This document shows positions 30,986 to 43,177 of a stretch of DNA of 64,000 nucleotides, in pieces. The translations under genes were made by a program, and so were the position numbers. The number at the start of each line of letters is the position of its first letter. The stretch's first letter is position 1. Source of the DNA: Paraburkholderia monticola (lineage in GTDB: Bacteria > Pseudomonadota > Gammaproteobacteria > Burkholderiales > Burkholderiaceae); assembly GCF_001580545.1 (NCBI RefSeq), contig NZ_LRBG01000003.1:186001-250000 (forward strand), read 5' to 3'. A model generated the notes under the pieces. It had not been told where the DNA came from. It saw only the letters and a program-made list of their open reading frames with translations, and ran no database searches.

Positions 30986-31402
30986 TCAGAAAGGCTTGAT
31001 CACCACCAGCGCAACGGCCGCGAGCATGCCGAGCACCGGCAACTCGTTGAACATCCGATACCACTTGTCCGAACGGCGATTCTCGCCGCGCTCGAACCTG
31101 CGCAGCAGCACACCGCAGTACGCGTGGTAGATGACGAGCAGCACGACCACGCCGACCTTCGCGTGAATCCAGCCCTCCCCGCTGCCGATGCCGATCACGA
31201 GCCACAACCACAGGCCGCACGCGATCGCGGGCACGGCGATGAAGCTCATGAAGCGGAACAGCTTGCGCGCCATCAGCAGAAGACGCGCCGTCGCGGCGGG
31301 TTCCGTTTCCATCGCCAGATTGACGAAGATGCGCGGCAGATAGAACAGGCCGGCAAACCAGGAAGCAATCAATACGATGTGAAACGTCTTTACCCAGAGC
31401 AT
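30986..31402 (-). CDS. hemJ: protoporphyrinogen oxidase HemJ (CopD-like membrane protein)
   Basis: A 138-aa four-helix membrane protein of the HemJ (UPF0093) family, which oxidises protoporphyrinogen IX in many bacteria lacking HemG and HemY. The conserved polar residues are visible: His8 in VKTFHIV, Arg24 in LPRIF, Trp78 and Lys82 in GWIHAKVG. It lies 34 bp after proA on the same strand, so it may be carried on that transcript. Confidence 0.88.
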   Translation of the reverse strand: MLWVKTFHIVLIASWFAGLFYLPRIFVNLAMETEPAATARLLLMARKLFRFMSFIAVPAIACGLWLWLVIGIGSGEGWIHAKVGVVVLLVIYHAYCGVLLRRFERGENRRSDKWYRMFNELPVLGMLAAVALVVIKPF

Positions 31403-31436
31403 CGGCGGGTTCCTGTCGTGGTGCTTCGATTCGTTG

Positions 31437-32708
31437 TTATTGACGGCCTTCGCCGTGACCCAGCACGACGTACTTCAGCGAGGTCAGCCCTTCGAGGCCG
31501 ACCGGGCCGCGCGCATGCAGCTTGTCGTTCGAGATGCCGATCTCGGCGCCGAGGCCGAACTCGAAGCCGTCCGCGAAACGCGTCGACGCGTTGACCATCA
31601 CGCTCGCCGAATCGACTTCGCGCAGGAAGCGCATCGCGCGGTCGTGATCTTCGGTGACGATCGCGTCGGTGTGCTGCGAGCTATACGTGTTGATGTGCTC
31701 GATCGCCGCGTCGATGCCGTCGACCACCTTGATCGCGAGCACCGGCGCGAGATATTCGGTGCGCCAGTCTTCCTCGGTCGCGTCGACGAGCGGGCCGACG
31801 CCCGCATCGGCGAGCACCGCGCGCGCCGCCGCGTCGACGCGCAGCTCGACGTCCTTGCCGCGATACAATTGCCCAAGCGGCGGCAGCACTTGCGCCGCGA
31901 TGCCGCGTGCGACCAGCAGCGTCTCCATCGTGTTGCAGGTGCCGTAGCGATGCGTCTTGGCGTTGTCGCAAACGTTGAGCGCCTTGGCCAGGTCCGCGCG
32001 ATCGTCGACATAGACGTGGCAGATGCCGTCGAGGTGCTTGATCATCGGCACGCGCGCTTCGTTCATCAGACGCTCGATCAGGCTCTTGCCGCCGCGCGGC
32101 ACGATCACGTCGACGTATTCGGTCATCGTGATCAGCTTGCCGACCGCCGCGCGGTCCGAGGTCGCGACGACCTGCACCGCGTCCTGCGGCAGACCTGCCG
32201 CTTCGAGCCCTTCGCCGATCAGCTTCGCGAGCGCGGTATTGCATTCGAGCGCTTCCGAGCCGCCGCGCAAGATGGTCGCGTTGCCGGACTTCAGGCACAG
32301 CGCGGCCGCGTCGATGGTCACGTTCGGACGCGATTCGTAGATGATGCCGATCACGCCGAGCGGCACCCGCATCTGGCCGACCTGGATGCCGCTCGGCCGA
32401 TACTTCAGATTGCTGATCTCGCCGATCGGATCGGCCAGCGCCGCGACCTGGCGCAAGCCTTCGACCATCGTCTTCAGCGCCTTGTCGGACAGCGTCAAAC
32501 GGTCGATGAACGCGGCGTCGTGGCCCTTCCCGCGGGCGCGTTCGAGGTCGCGCGCGTTGGCCGCCTTCAGCAGATCGGCATCGCGCTCGATAGCCTCGGC
32601 GACAGCCGCAAGCGCCGCATTCTTCGCGGCGGTCGAGGCACGCGCCATCGCGCGCGAAGCCTGGCGGGCGCGCCGGCCGAGGTCGGTCATGTACTGGTCG
32701 ATATCCAT
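31437..32708 (-). CDS. proA: gamma-glutamyl phosphate reductase
   Basis: NADPH-dependent second step of proline synthesis. The 423-aa protein starts [19 protein letters not shown]. The catalytic Cys is in [33 protein letters not shown] and [11 protein letters not shown] are family blocks. Two upstream in-frame starts (32714 and 32732) exist, but 32708 matches homologues. proB is not in the window. It lies between holA and hemJ, the Burkholderia arrangement leuS-lptE-holA-proA. Confidence 0.96.
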   Translation of the reverse strand: MDIDQYMTDLGRRARQASRAMARASTAAKNAALAAVAEAIERDADLLKAANARDLERARGKGHDAAFIDRLTLSDKALKTMVEGLRQVAALADPIGEISNLKYRPSGIQVGQMRVPLGVIGIIYESRPNVTIDAAALCLKSGNATILRGGSEALECNTALAKLIGEGLEAAGLPQDAVQVVATSDRAAVGKLITMTEYVDVIVPRGGKSLIERLMNEARVPMIKHLDGICHVYVDDRADLAKALNVCDNAKTHRYGTCNTMETLLVARGIAAQVLPPLGQLYRGKDVELRVDAAARAVLADAGVGPLVDATEEDWRTEYLAPVLAIKVVDGIDAAIEHINTYSSQHTDAIVTEDHDRAMRFLREVDSASVMVNASTRFADGFEFGLGAEIGISNDKLHARGPVGLEGLTSLKYVVLGHGEGRQ

Positions 32709-32922
32709 GGTCATTCTCGTGATGCCTTGCACGTCGGCGTGCGGTGGTCGGGCAAGATTAGCGAAAGATCAAACGATTGTAAGTCGGGTACTGGGGCTTT
32801 GCTCGGGTGCGGGCGGCGGGTGCGCCGATGGGGTGCCTCGAGCGTGTGGCCAGCGAACCGCGGGGGTCTGCATGCGAACCGGCTGAGCGTTGCGATGTGA
32901 ATCCACGCTCGCCCACGCCGCT

Positions 32923-34050
32923 TCAGACTGGCCGCCGCGCTGGCGCCGCAGTTGGCGCCCGAGGTCGCGACGGCGGCACTGGCGGCGCTGCCGACGGCTT
33001 CGGCGCGGCCACCGTCATGGCGAGTTCGAACAGGCCGTCCCACGGATCGGGCGGCGGATCATGACGATGATTGCCCGGCGTGCCGCCCGACAGCCCCTTC
33101 ACCTGACGGTCGAGCCGCGCCGCGAGCGCGAGCGCCTTCTCGAGCGCCGCTTCGGTAACGCGCGACAGCGCCGGCCCGATCAGCCGTTCGCGCGGACCCC
33201 ACACGCGGTTCTCGCGCGTGAGCATCGCCAGCGGCTTGCCGGCCGCGACGCCGCGCTTGATCCGCAACAGCGTGCGCACTTCTTCGACGACGGCCCACAG
33301 CACGAGGACCGAAGCCTCGCCCTCGCCGCGCAGCCCGTCAAGCATGCGCGCGAGACGGCCGACGTCCCCCGCGAGCATCGCCTCGTTGAGCTTGAACACG
33401 TCATAGCGCGCGACGTTCAACACCGCGTCCTGAATCTGATCGAAGCTCAGCGAGCCGCTCGGATACAGCAGCCCGAGCTTCTGGATTTCCTGATGCGCGG
33501 CGAGCAGATTGCCCTCGACGCGCTCGGCGATGAACGCGAGCGCGCGACGCCCTTCCTCGCCGGCCGCGACGCGCTGACCTTGCGCCGCGAGCCGCTGCCC
33601 GACCCAGTTCGGCAACTGCGCGCGCTCGACCGGATCGATCTTCAGCGCGACGCCGGCGTCGGCGAGCGCGGTGAACCATGCCGATTTTTGCGTGGCCGCG
33701 TCGAGGCGCGGCAGCGTGATCATCGTCAGGACGTCGTCGTTGACGGTGGACGCGAGCGCCTTCAGCGCATCGGCGCCCTCCTTGCCCGGCTTGCCCGACG
33801 GAATGCGCAATTCGACGAGCTGGCGGTCGCCGAACAGCGACATCGACTGGCTCGCGCCAAGGAGCGAACTCCAGTCGAAGCCGCGCTCGACCGTGAACAC
33901 CGAGCGATCCGTGAAACCGGCCGCGCGCGCCGCCGCGCGGATGCGGTCGCAGGCTTCCTGCGCGAGCAGGTGCTCGTCGCCGTACACGACGTACAGTCCG
34001 GCGAGGCCCTTGGCGAGATGCGCTTCGAGCGCGTCAGGTCGCAGTTGCAT
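32923..34050 (-). CDS. holA: DNA polymerase III delta subunit
   Basis: Clamp-loader subunit that opens the beta sliding clamp. The 375-aa protein starts MQLRPDALEAHLAKGLAGLY, followed by VVYGDEHLLAQEACD, and has SMSLFGDRQLVELRIP near residue 80, a HolA hallmark. The C-terminal 40 residues are Pro/Ala/Arg-rich and look disordered. It follows lptE by 54 bp in the leuS-lptE-holA order found in many proteobacteria. Confidence 0.94.
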   Translation of the reverse strand: MQLRPDALEAHLAKGLAGLYVVYGDEHLLAQEACDRIRAAARAAGFTDRSVFTVERGFDWSSLLGASQSMSLFGDRQLVELRIPSGKPGKEGADALKALASTVNDDVLTMITLPRLDAATQKSAWFTALADAGVALKIDPVERAQLPNWVGQRLAAQGQRVAAGEEGRRALAFIAERVEGNLLAAHQEIQKLGLLYPSGSLSFDQIQDAVLNVARYDVFKLNEAMLAGDVGRLARMLDGLRGEGEASVLVLWAVVEEVRTLLRIKRGVAAGKPLAMLTRENRVWGPRERLIGPALSRVTEAALEKALALAARLDRQVKGLSGGTPGNHRHDPPPDPWDGLFELAMTVAAPKPSAAPPVPPSRPRAPTAAPARRPV

Positions 34051-34104
34051 GGCTGGCGGTCGACGGGATGGAGAAGATTCGACGAAGCACGATCTGCGCG
34101 ACGT

Positions 34105-34656
34105 TCACAGCGGCGGCGGCGGCAACGGCGCGCGCGGCACGACGGCCGGCACGGCCTCGGCCGGCGTCGGATGCATCGAGCGCACCACGCCGAGACGGCG
34201 GACCAGCTGATCGACCGCGTCGTTTTCCATGTCGGCGAACAGGATGTCGGACTCGGCGGCCTTCGCCTGCGAGAACTGGTCGCTATAGGTCATCGCGCGG
34301 TTCAGCGAGATCACGCTGCCCGGAATCAGCACGGTGCCATCCTTGCCGGTCAGCGTGTAGGTCATCGCCAGATTCAGCTGATACTCGGCGACGACGCCCA
34401 GCGAATTCAGCGTCAGCGTGCTGATGTTGCGGTTCTGCGAGATCAGCAGGATCGCGTCGGCATTGGCGACCGAGTTGACCACCACGGTGTCGCTGCCGCC
34501 CTGCACGATGCGCGTGAAGCGCGCGACGGCCGCGGGCGAGCCGCCCGCCACATAGAGGCGCTTGAACGCGTAGTCCTGCTGGCCGCGCAACTGGAAGCCG
34601 CAGGCCGACAACATCATTACGCTGCAAGCGAGCGTCAAAAACGATCTGCGAGTCAC
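34105..34656 (-). CDS. lptE: LPS-assembly lipoprotein LptE
   Basis: Outer-membrane lipoprotein that plugs the LptD barrel in LPS export. The 183-aa precursor has a lipobox LSAC with Cys19, followed by GFQLRG, the family start. The last 20 residues are Pro/Ala-rich. It sits between leuS and holA as in E. coli, which strongly supports the assignment. Confidence 0.92.
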   Translation of the reverse strand: MTRRSFLTLACSVMMLSACGFQLRGQQDYAFKRLYVAGGSPAAVARFTRIVQGGSDTVVVNSVANADAILLISQNRNISTLTLNSLGVVAEYQLNLAMTYTLTGKDGTVLIPGSVISLNRAMTYSDQFSQAKAAESDILFADMENDAVDQLVRRLGVVRSMHPTPAEAVPAVVPRAPLPPPPL

Positions 34657-34741
34657 ATTCGCTCCCGGTTCGCAGTGGATTCGCGGTGCCGAGGAGCGCC
34701 GCCGGGCGGCGCTCCGTCTGCAGAATGAAGGCGTGGAAACG

Positions 34742-37429
<2,688 letters not shown>

Positions 37430-37527
37430 TTATACCGTTCGCGGACGGGTGCGCCGCGCGGCGTGGTGGGCGGCCGGGCAGGCCGGATTCATCGACGCGG
37501 CGCGCGCCCAGCCAGGCCCAGCGCCGC

Positions 37528-37959
37528 TCAATGTTGAGCGACGGGCGGCGGCGGGTCCGTCACGAAGCCGATGCGCGTGAGCCCCGCCTGCTGCGCGGCG
37601 CCCATCACCTGCGCAATCACCTCATAGCGCGTCGAACGCTCCGCGCGCAACTGGATGTCCGGCTGGTCCGGCTGCTTGCCGGCCTCGGCGAACCGCGTGC
37701 TCATCTGCGCGGGCGTGATCGGCTGGCCGTTCCAGTAGAGCTTGCCGGCGCCGTCGATGGACAGGGAAATGGTCTGCGGGGTCTGACGCGCGGGCGCCGC
37801 CGCGACCTTCGGCAGATCGAGCCGGATCGCGTGCGAGAACAGCGGCGCGGTGATGATGAAAATCACCAGCAACACCAGCATCACGTCGATCAACGGCGTC
37901 ATGTTGATCTCGGCCATCGGCCCGGCCGTGTGCTTCTTCTCAAGTCCGCCGAATGCCAT
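37528..37959 (-). CDS. ExbD/TolR-family proton-channel protein
   Basis: A 143-aa protein with one N-terminal membrane span. It starts MAFGGLEKKHTAGPMAEINM, and the motif INMTPLIDVMLVLLVIFII carries the Asp (in LIDV) that conducts protons in ExbD and TolR. The rest is a periplasmic domain. With the ExbB/TolQ-type gene 78 bp upstream it forms a stator that energises a TonB or TolA partner not present here. It may be TolR or ExbD; no Tol-Pal genes are adjacent. Confidence 0.88.
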   Translation of the reverse strand: MAFGGLEKKHTAGPMAEINMTPLIDVMLVLLVIFIITAPLFSHAIRLDLPKVAAAPARQTPQTISLSIDGAGKLYWNGQPITPAQMSTRFAEAGKQPDQPDIQLRAERSTRYEVIAQVMGAAQQAGLTRIGFVTDPPPPVAQH

Positions 37960-38037
37960 GCCGCCTCCTTGCGTCTGAGCTTGACTGTGCGCTGTGCGGC
38001 GCGCCGCCGTGTGCCTGAGGCCGCGCCGCGTTGCGCG

Positions 38038-38754
38038 TCAGCGGTGCGTCTCGTGCGCCGCCTGCTGCGCGCGCGGCGGCGGCGTGTGCTCGGCCGGCGC
38101 GCACACGTACGCATGCAGATCGTGCGCGAAGCCGTCCAGCTCCTCGCACAATTGCCGCACGAGGCGGCCCAGCACGTTGTACGCGAGCACCGCCGGAATC
38201 GCGACCACCAGACCGAACGCGGTCATGATCAGCGCCTCGCCGACCGGTCCCGCGACGTTCTCGATTTGCGCCTGCCCGCTCGCCGCGATGCTGCCGAGCG
38301 CGTGATAGATGCCCCACACGGTGCCGAGCAGCCCAACGAACGGCGCGGTGCTACCGACCGAGGCGAGCAGCACCTGACCGAATTCGAGCCGCCGCTGCGA
38401 CGCATTGAGCGCCTGGCGCAACGCGCGCAGCACGCGTTCGCTACGCTCGACGCGCGCGAGCAGCGCGCCCGGAATGTCGACCTCGGCCGCCTGGAGCGCT
38501 GCTTCGGCGAGCGGCGCGAACACCCGCTCGCGGTCGGTGCGACGCAGGATGGCGACGCCTTCGGCGAGCGTCGGCGCCTGCCAGAATCGCGCGATCGCCC
38601 GCGTGGCCTGGCGTTTCGCGCGCGTCAAAATCCAGCTCTTGACGATCAGAAAGCACCAGCTCGCAATCGACATGGCCAGCAGCACATAGGCGACGCCATG
38701 CGTGAGCGCATCGCTCGTTTGCAGGTAATGGATGATGCCGCTGCTGCCTGCCAT
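38038..38754 (-). CDS. ExbB/TolQ/MotA-family proton-channel protein
   Basis: A 238-aa inner-membrane protein with three hydrophobic spans (around residues 20-40, 130-150 and 170-190). The MotA_ExbB signature is LASVGSTAPFVGLLGTVWGI followed by GPVGEALIMTAFGLVVAIPA. It pairs with the downstream ExbD/TolR-like gene. The C-terminal 30 residues are His/Pro/Ala-rich. Confidence 0.88.
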   Translation of the reverse strand: MAGSSGIIHYLQTSDALTHGVAYVLLAMSIASWCFLIVKSWILTRAKRQATRAIARFWQAPTLAEGVAILRRTDRERVFAPLAEAALQAAEVDIPGALLARVERSERVLRALRQALNASQRRLEFGQVLLASVGSTAPFVGLLGTVWGIYHALGSIAASGQAQIENVAGPVGEALIMTAFGLVVAIPAVLAYNVLGRLVRQLCEELDGFAHDLHAYVCAPAEHTPPPRAQQAAHETHR

Positions 38755-38832
38755 CTGACCTCGCCATGGGAAAGTGACTTCGGGAGGGCGCGCTCAGGAT
38801 GCGCGGCCCCGCCTATGCGCAACCGCTTCCGC

Positions 38833-39630
38833 TCAACGCAGGCCGAGCACGTCCTGCATGTCGAAGAAGCCATTGTCGTGGCCTTCGAGGAAGCGTACAG
38901 CACGAAGCGCGCCTTGTGCATATGACAACCGGCTCGCCGATTTGTGCGTGATTTCGATGCGCTCGCCGATGCCCGCGAACAGCACCGTGTGATCGCCGAC
39001 GATGTCGCCGCCGCGAATCGCCGAGAAGCCGATCGTCGACGGATCGCGCTCACCGGTGACGCCTTCGCGGCCGTAGACCGCGCAGTCGTCGAGATTGCGG
39101 CCGAGCGCGTTGGCGATCACTTCGCCCATCGTCAGCGCGGTCCCGGACGGCGCGTCGACCTTATGGCGATGATGCGCTTCGATGATCTCGATGTCGTAGC
39201 CGGTCGCGAACTGCTTCGCCGCATATTCGAGCAGCTTCAGCGTGACGTTCACGCCGACGCTCATGTTCGACGCGAACACGACGCCGATCCGCTCCGCCGC
39301 CGCGCGCAGCTGCGCTTTTTGGGCATTGTCGAAGCCGGTCGTGCCGATCACCATTTTGACGTTGTGGCGCTGCGCCGCTTCGAGATGCCTGAGCGTCGCG
39401 TCGGGGCGCGTGAAGTCGATCAGATAGTCGGATTCGGCGAACACGCGCTCGATGTCGTCGGACAGCAGCACGCCGGTCTGTTTGCCGAGTAATGCGCCGG
39501 CGTCCTGGCCGAGCTGCGCCGCGCCCGTGCGGCAGAGCGCGCCGGACAGCGTGGCGTCGGCATCGTTGAGGACGGTTTCGATCAGCATGCGGCCCATACG
39601 GCCCGATGCGCCAGCAATGGCAATTTTCAT
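38833..39630 (-). CDS. dapB: 4-hydroxy-tetrahydrodipicolinate reductase
   Basis: NAD(P)H-dependent step in lysine and diaminopimelate synthesis. The 265-aa protein has the Rossmann motif [14 protein letters not shown], the loop VIGTTGF, and the catalytic block [23 protein letters not shown] 39630 ([10 protein letters not shown]) fits the family start. It follows bamE after 324 bp and precedes exbB by 78 bp. Confidence 0.96.
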   Translation of the reverse strand: MKIAIAGASGRMGRMLIETVLNDADATLSGALCRTGAAQLGQDAGALLGKQTGVLLSDDIERVFAESDYLIDFTRPDATLRHLEAAQRHNVKMVIGTTGFDNAQKAQLRAAAERIGVVFASNMSVGVNVTLKLLEYAAKQFATGYDIEIIEAHHRHKVDAPSGTALTMGEVIANALGRNLDDCAVYGREGVTGERDPSTIGFSAIRGGDIVGDHTVLFAGIGERIEITHKSASRLSYAQGALRAVRFLEGHDNGFFDMQDVLGLR

Positions 39631-39954
39631 GACGATGAGGATTCGAGAAGAGTCAACCGGAACGGCGCCCGGCACATGCACCGACTAGTGTGCCGGCGAA
39701 CGCGCCCGGGCGATACAGGGACAAGCGCCGCGAGGCGCGAGGATCTGGTGGCGGAATCGGCCGGCTCGCTCCCGGGGCCAAAGCCCGTGGCTGACCGGGA
39801 TGTCGCTCGGGCGAGCAACTGATGGCCCACTGCGGCCACACATTCAAGCGGCCCAAGCGGCACTTTTCCGGCCTAACCTGCCGCCGGACAAACGCACATC
39901 CGGCGGGCGCTGCGCGGATGGCGCGCAGCCCGCCTCACAACACGGACGAGCCAA
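39631..39954. other. 324-bp intergenic region between bamE and dapB
   Basis: No credible gene was found. The only structure noticed is an 8-bp inverted repeat (39881-39888 with 39899-39906) just after the bamE stop, without a T tract; it might slow or end the bamE transcript. The region must also hold the dapB promoter, which was not identified. Confidence 0.4.
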
Positions 39955-40806
39955 TCAGTTGCTCGTTCCCGACGTCGACGGCGAACCGGTCTGCGCCGGG
40001 CTACCACTGTTTTGCGAGCCGGTCGGTCCAACCGGGTTGCTCTCGTTGTCCGGAGCCGGCGGCGGCGGCCGCTTGAACTGGAACTGCGGCTGGCCAGCAG
40101 CCGTCGGACCTTGAGTCGGGATGCCGCCTGCGCCCGCTCTCGGCACGGCCGAACGCACCGACGGCGCGCCGTTTGTCGGCGACACCGCGCTCGTCGCGCG
40201 ATTGGCGGCCTGGGCGGCTTCCGCGTTGGCGTCCATGGACGGCGTAGCGGCTTGCTGGGCACCTTCGACCGACGGCGAGCGCGTCGTATCTACCGTGACC
40301 GGTGCCGCTGCAGCAGCGGCACCGCTCGCGGCGGCTGCGTCGCTGGCGGCCACGGCGTTGGCGGCCTCGGCCGCGCTCGTCGCGCGCGGCGGCGTCGCGT
40401 TCGGGCGACGGCCACTGCGGTCGCCGTCGATTTCAGCCAGCAATTCGAGATTGGTCGGCAGATCCTCGCCGCCCGTCCAGTGGGTCACGAGGTCGCCCGA
40501 GAAGAACACCACGAAGTCGCGCTGCTGCACGATCGACGTCGAGCCGCGCTTGAAATAGAACACATAGTCCCAGCGCTCGGCATGGAACATGTCGGTCAAT
40601 AGCGGCGTGCCGAGCAGTTGACGCACTTGCGCGCGCGTCATGCCGACCTTCATCTGATTGGCCATTTCCTGCGACACGAAATTACCTTGCACAACCGTAA
40701 TACGATACGGCGTAATGCGTTGGGCAATGCGCTGGGTCAGGCTGTCGTATGTGGAACATCCGGCAAGAACCGCGACAGTCGCAACAGCGATCAAGGTACC
40801 CCGCAT
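39955..40806 (-). CDS. bamE: outer-membrane assembly lipoprotein BamE with long low-complexity tail
   Basis: Lipoprotein of the BAM complex (SmpA/OmlA family). The precursor has lipobox LAGC with Cys17, then the compact BamE fold (ITPYRITVVQGNFVSQE, LLGTPLLTDMFHAERWDYVF). After about residue 130 the protein continues for 150 residues of Ala/Ser/Pro/Thr-rich sequence absent from the 113-aa E. coli protein. ATG 40806 follows GGGGGAG and gives 283 aa; ATG 40845 is an alternative. It is divergent from fur, as in many beta- and gamma-proteobacteria. Confidence 0.9.
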   Translation of the reverse strand: MRGTLIAVATVAVLAGCSTYDSLTQRIAQRITPYRITVVQGNFVSQEMANQMKVGMTRAQVRQLLGTPLLTDMFHAERWDYVFYFKRGSTSIVQQRDFVVFFSGDLVTHWTGGEDLPTNLELLAEIDGDRSGRRPNATPPRATSAAEAANAVAASDAAAASGAAAAAAPVTVDTTRSPSVEGAQQAATPSMDANAEAAQAANRATSAVSPTNGAPSVRSAVPRAGAGGIPTQGPTAAGQPQFQFKRPPPPAPDNESNPVGPTGSQNSGSPAQTGSPSTSGTSN

Positions 40807-40959
40807 GCGGCTCCCCCGGTAGATCAATTGAGATTTAGAAATCATTTCACTCACCGTGCGGGCCCACTTGCGGGCCGCGCTCATTCCATCGAAGATGACC
40901 AGAACGGCAAAAACACATTACTATGAGAGCCCAGCATTGTACTCTAGGGATCCCTTGTC

Positions 40960-41388
40960 ATGACCAATCCAACCGATCTCAAGAATATCGGGCTCAAGGC
41001 GACCCTTCCGCGCCTCAAAATTCTTGAGATTTTCCAGCACAGCCCGGTGCGTCACCTGACCGCCGAAGACGTCTACCGCAACCTCCTGCACGAAGAACTC
41101 GATATCGGTCTCGCCACCGTCTATCGCGTGCTGACGCAATTCGAGCAGGCCGGCCTGCTCTCGCGCAGCAATTTCGAATCGGGCAAGGCGGTGTTCGAAC
41201 TGAACGAAGGGTCGCACCACGACCACCTCGTCTGCCTCGATTGCGGGATCGTCGAAGAATTCTTCGACCCCGAAATCGAAAGCCGTCAGCAGTCCATTGC
41301 CAAGGCTCGCGGCTTCAAGCTGCAGGAGCACGCGCTGGCGCTGTATGGGGTATGCACCAAGGAGAATTGCCCGCATCGCAAGCATTGA
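40960..41388 (+). CDS. fur: ferric uptake regulator
   Basis: Fe2+-dependent repressor of iron uptake, 142 aa. The HTH region [20 protein letters not shown] opens the protein; metal-binding residues are in [13 protein letters not shown] and the C-terminal [11 protein letters not shown]. The 153-bp region to bamE is shared; no clear Fur box was seen there. Confidence 0.96.
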   Translation: MTNPTDLKNIGLKATLPRLKILEIFQHSPVRHLTAEDVYRNLLHEELDIGLATVYRVLTQFEQAGLLSRSNFESGKAVFELNEGSHHDHLVCLDCGIVEEFFDPEIESRQQSIAKARGFKLQEHALALYGVCTKENCPHRKH

Positions 41389-41435
41389 TATCGATGCGTT
41401 GCGGACCGCAGGGATCAGGCGGCCCGCCAAGTGGA

Positions 41436-41474
41436 AAAAGACCCGGCCGATGGAGATCATCGGCCGGGTCTTTT
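41436..41474. terminator. bidirectional terminator between fur and allA
   Basis: A perfect 17-bp stem (41436-41452 with 41458-41474) with a 5-nt loop, followed by seven T on the plus strand and A5 on the left side, lies between converging genes. Confidence 0.88.
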
Positions 41475-41497
41475 TTTCGATGCGGCAGCCAATGTCG

Positions 41498-42010
41498 CTA
41501 TCCGATCAGTTCCACGCTGGGCTCGAAGGCGAGCCGCCACGGCTCGGAAAGTTGCAATTCGTCGCAATTCGGCGCGTCGCCGCCACGATCGACGACGATG
41601 AAATCGCTGACCTGATCCAGCGCGAGCAGCGGATGGTGCCAGACCCCTTTCGCGTAATTGACGCCCTGCCACGCGTCCGTCCAGAACGCGCGCATGCTTG
41701 CCGCGTCGAACTCGCCGGCCGGCGCGACCACCACCAGATAGCGGCCCGCGCGTAAGGGAATGAAAGCCTGACTGCCGAGCGGATGCCGCTCCATCATCGT
41801 GATCTCGACGGGCAGCGCGCGCGGCTGCGCCCGAAACAGGTTGACGAGCGGCCGGCCGCCGTCCTCCACCACGTCGACCCGCGCGAGGTCGTGATAGCGC
41901 TCGGTCGTGCCGCCGTTGATCGGAAAATGACGCGCGCCGTCGAGTTCGATCACGTCGCCGAACGGTGCGAACGCCGCGCGCGTCAGGCGCTCCATCTGCA
42001 GGATCTTCAT
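41498..42010 (-). CDS. allA: ureidoglycolate lyase
   Basis: Splits ureidoglycolate into glyoxylate and urea, the last step of allantoin breakdown. The 170-aa protein starts [20 protein letters not shown] and has the cupin-like metal residues around [15 protein letters not shown] and [11 protein letters not shown]. It follows allantoicase by 23 bp and shares its operon. Confidence 0.93.
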   Translation of the reverse strand: MKILQMERLTRAAFAPFGDVIELDGARHFPINGGTTERYHDLARVDVVEDGGRPLVNLFRAQPRALPVEITMMERHPLGSQAFIPLRAGRYLVVVAPAGEFDAASMRAFWTDAWQGVNYAKGVWHHPLLALDQVSDFIVVDRGGDAPNCDELQLSEPWRLAFEPSVELIG

Positions 42011-42033
42011 GGGTGCCGCTCCATTGCTCGACG

Positions 42034-43044
42034 TTAGGCGATCTCGCCCCACAGACGCAGGCGCGACACGCCGCCGTCCGGGAAGATGTTGAAGCGCACG
42101 TGCGTGACCGGTCCGAGCGCGGCGAGGTCATCCGTGAACGTGTGCACGTGGTCCATCTGCAGTTTCTGTTCGCCGAGCAGCACCGGCCAGAACATCGCCT
42201 GGGTGACGAGCGAATCGTCGGTGCCGCCCGTTACCGATGCCGCCTGCAGCGAGCAGCGGTCCGGGAAGTTGCCCTTGAAGTGCGCGGTGTCCACTTCGAT
42301 CTTGCGGATCACGCCAGGCCGCGCAAGCGCGACGATCGCCCAGTCGTTGCCCGGCTCGCGACGCCGCCGCGTCTCCCAACCGTCACCCATGTTCACGCCG
42401 CGGCCCGGCATCAGCATCTGCGAGGCCGGCCCGAAATGCTGGTTGTTCGCGGCGACCAGATAGGCGCCGTTTTCGATCGCGGCGAGATCGAGCAGCGTGC
42501 CGCGCTCGACACGCGTCCAGTCGCGCTGCGGTTGGCCGTACACGCGCAGTCGCGCGAGGCCGCCGTCCGGGTACAGATTCACGCGCAGATGGGTGACGGG
42601 GTGCGGGTCGTTCACCTCGACGTAGTGATGCTGGTTGCCCTGCAACGTCGTGGCCGCCACGAGCGGCTGCCAGTCGGCGTGATCGGGCGGCACGTCGGCG
42701 TCGCTATGACAGGCGTCGATCGACGCGGCCGGCGGGAAATTGCCGGTGAAGTGGCTCGTATCGAGATCTACGCCACGCACGACGCCCGGCCGCGCGAGAC
42801 GGATCACGCAGTAGTCGTGGCCGGTCGTGCGCTTGCGACGCGTTTCCCAGCCGTCCATCCACTTGCCGTGGTCGTCGTATTTGCCCGGGATGAACACCGC
42901 CGGCTGCGGGTCGAGCATGCGCTCTTTCGGCGCGAAGAATTCGTCGCTGGCGAACAGCGCCTGCGCGCCGAGGCGCGGATCGGCGAGGTTCATGTAGCGG
43001 CGCGTGAAGGCGGGAGCGTTCGGGTCGAGGATCGGGTTGGCCAT
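42034..43044 (-). CDS. alc: allantoicase
   Basis: Hydrolyses allantoate to ureidoglycolate and urea. The 336-aa protein is a tandem duplication: [20 protein letters not shown] in the first half is repeated as [20 protein letters not shown] in the second, and [11 protein letters not shown] recurs as [11 protein letters not shown]. That internal repeat is a hallmark of the family. ATG 43044 ([11 protein letters not shown]) was chosen. A GntR-type operator lies about 105 bp upstream. Confidence 0.95.
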   Translation of the reverse strand: MANPILDPNAPAFTRRYMNLADPRLGAQALFASDEFFAPKERMLDPQPAVFIPGKYDDHGKWMDGWETRRKRTTGHDYCVIRLARPGVVRGVDLDTSHFTGNFPPAASIDACHSDADVPPDHADWQPLVAATTLQGNQHHYVEVNDPHPVTHLRVNLYPDGGLARLRVYGQPQRDWTRVERGTLLDLAAIENGAYLVAANNQHFGPASQMLMPGRGVNMGDGWETRRRREPGNDWAIVALARPGVIRKIEVDTAHFKGNFPDRCSLQAASVTGGTDDSLVTQAMFWPVLLGEQKLQMDHVHTFTDDLAALGPVTHVRFNIFPDGGVSRLRLWGEIA

Positions 43045-43147
43045 GATGTCGGTCGGTGTCGAAGAGATCAGGAACAGCCAGCGGAATTGCGGCATCCGCC
43101 GGCTAGCGAAAAAACAGTAAAAGGTCGTTTAAAGCACTGTCGGTTGG

Positions 43148-43162
43148 TCCGGTCAGACCAGA
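43148..43162. promoter_or_regulatory. predicted GntR operator, alc-allA side
   Basis: The 15-mer TCCGGTCAGACCAGA is a near-perfect palindrome around GGTC-A-GACC and matches the sites at 44549 and 44710. It lies between alc and the dctA-like gene, upstream of alc. Confidence 0.55.
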
Positions 43163-43177
43163 ATTAACGTATCGGCA

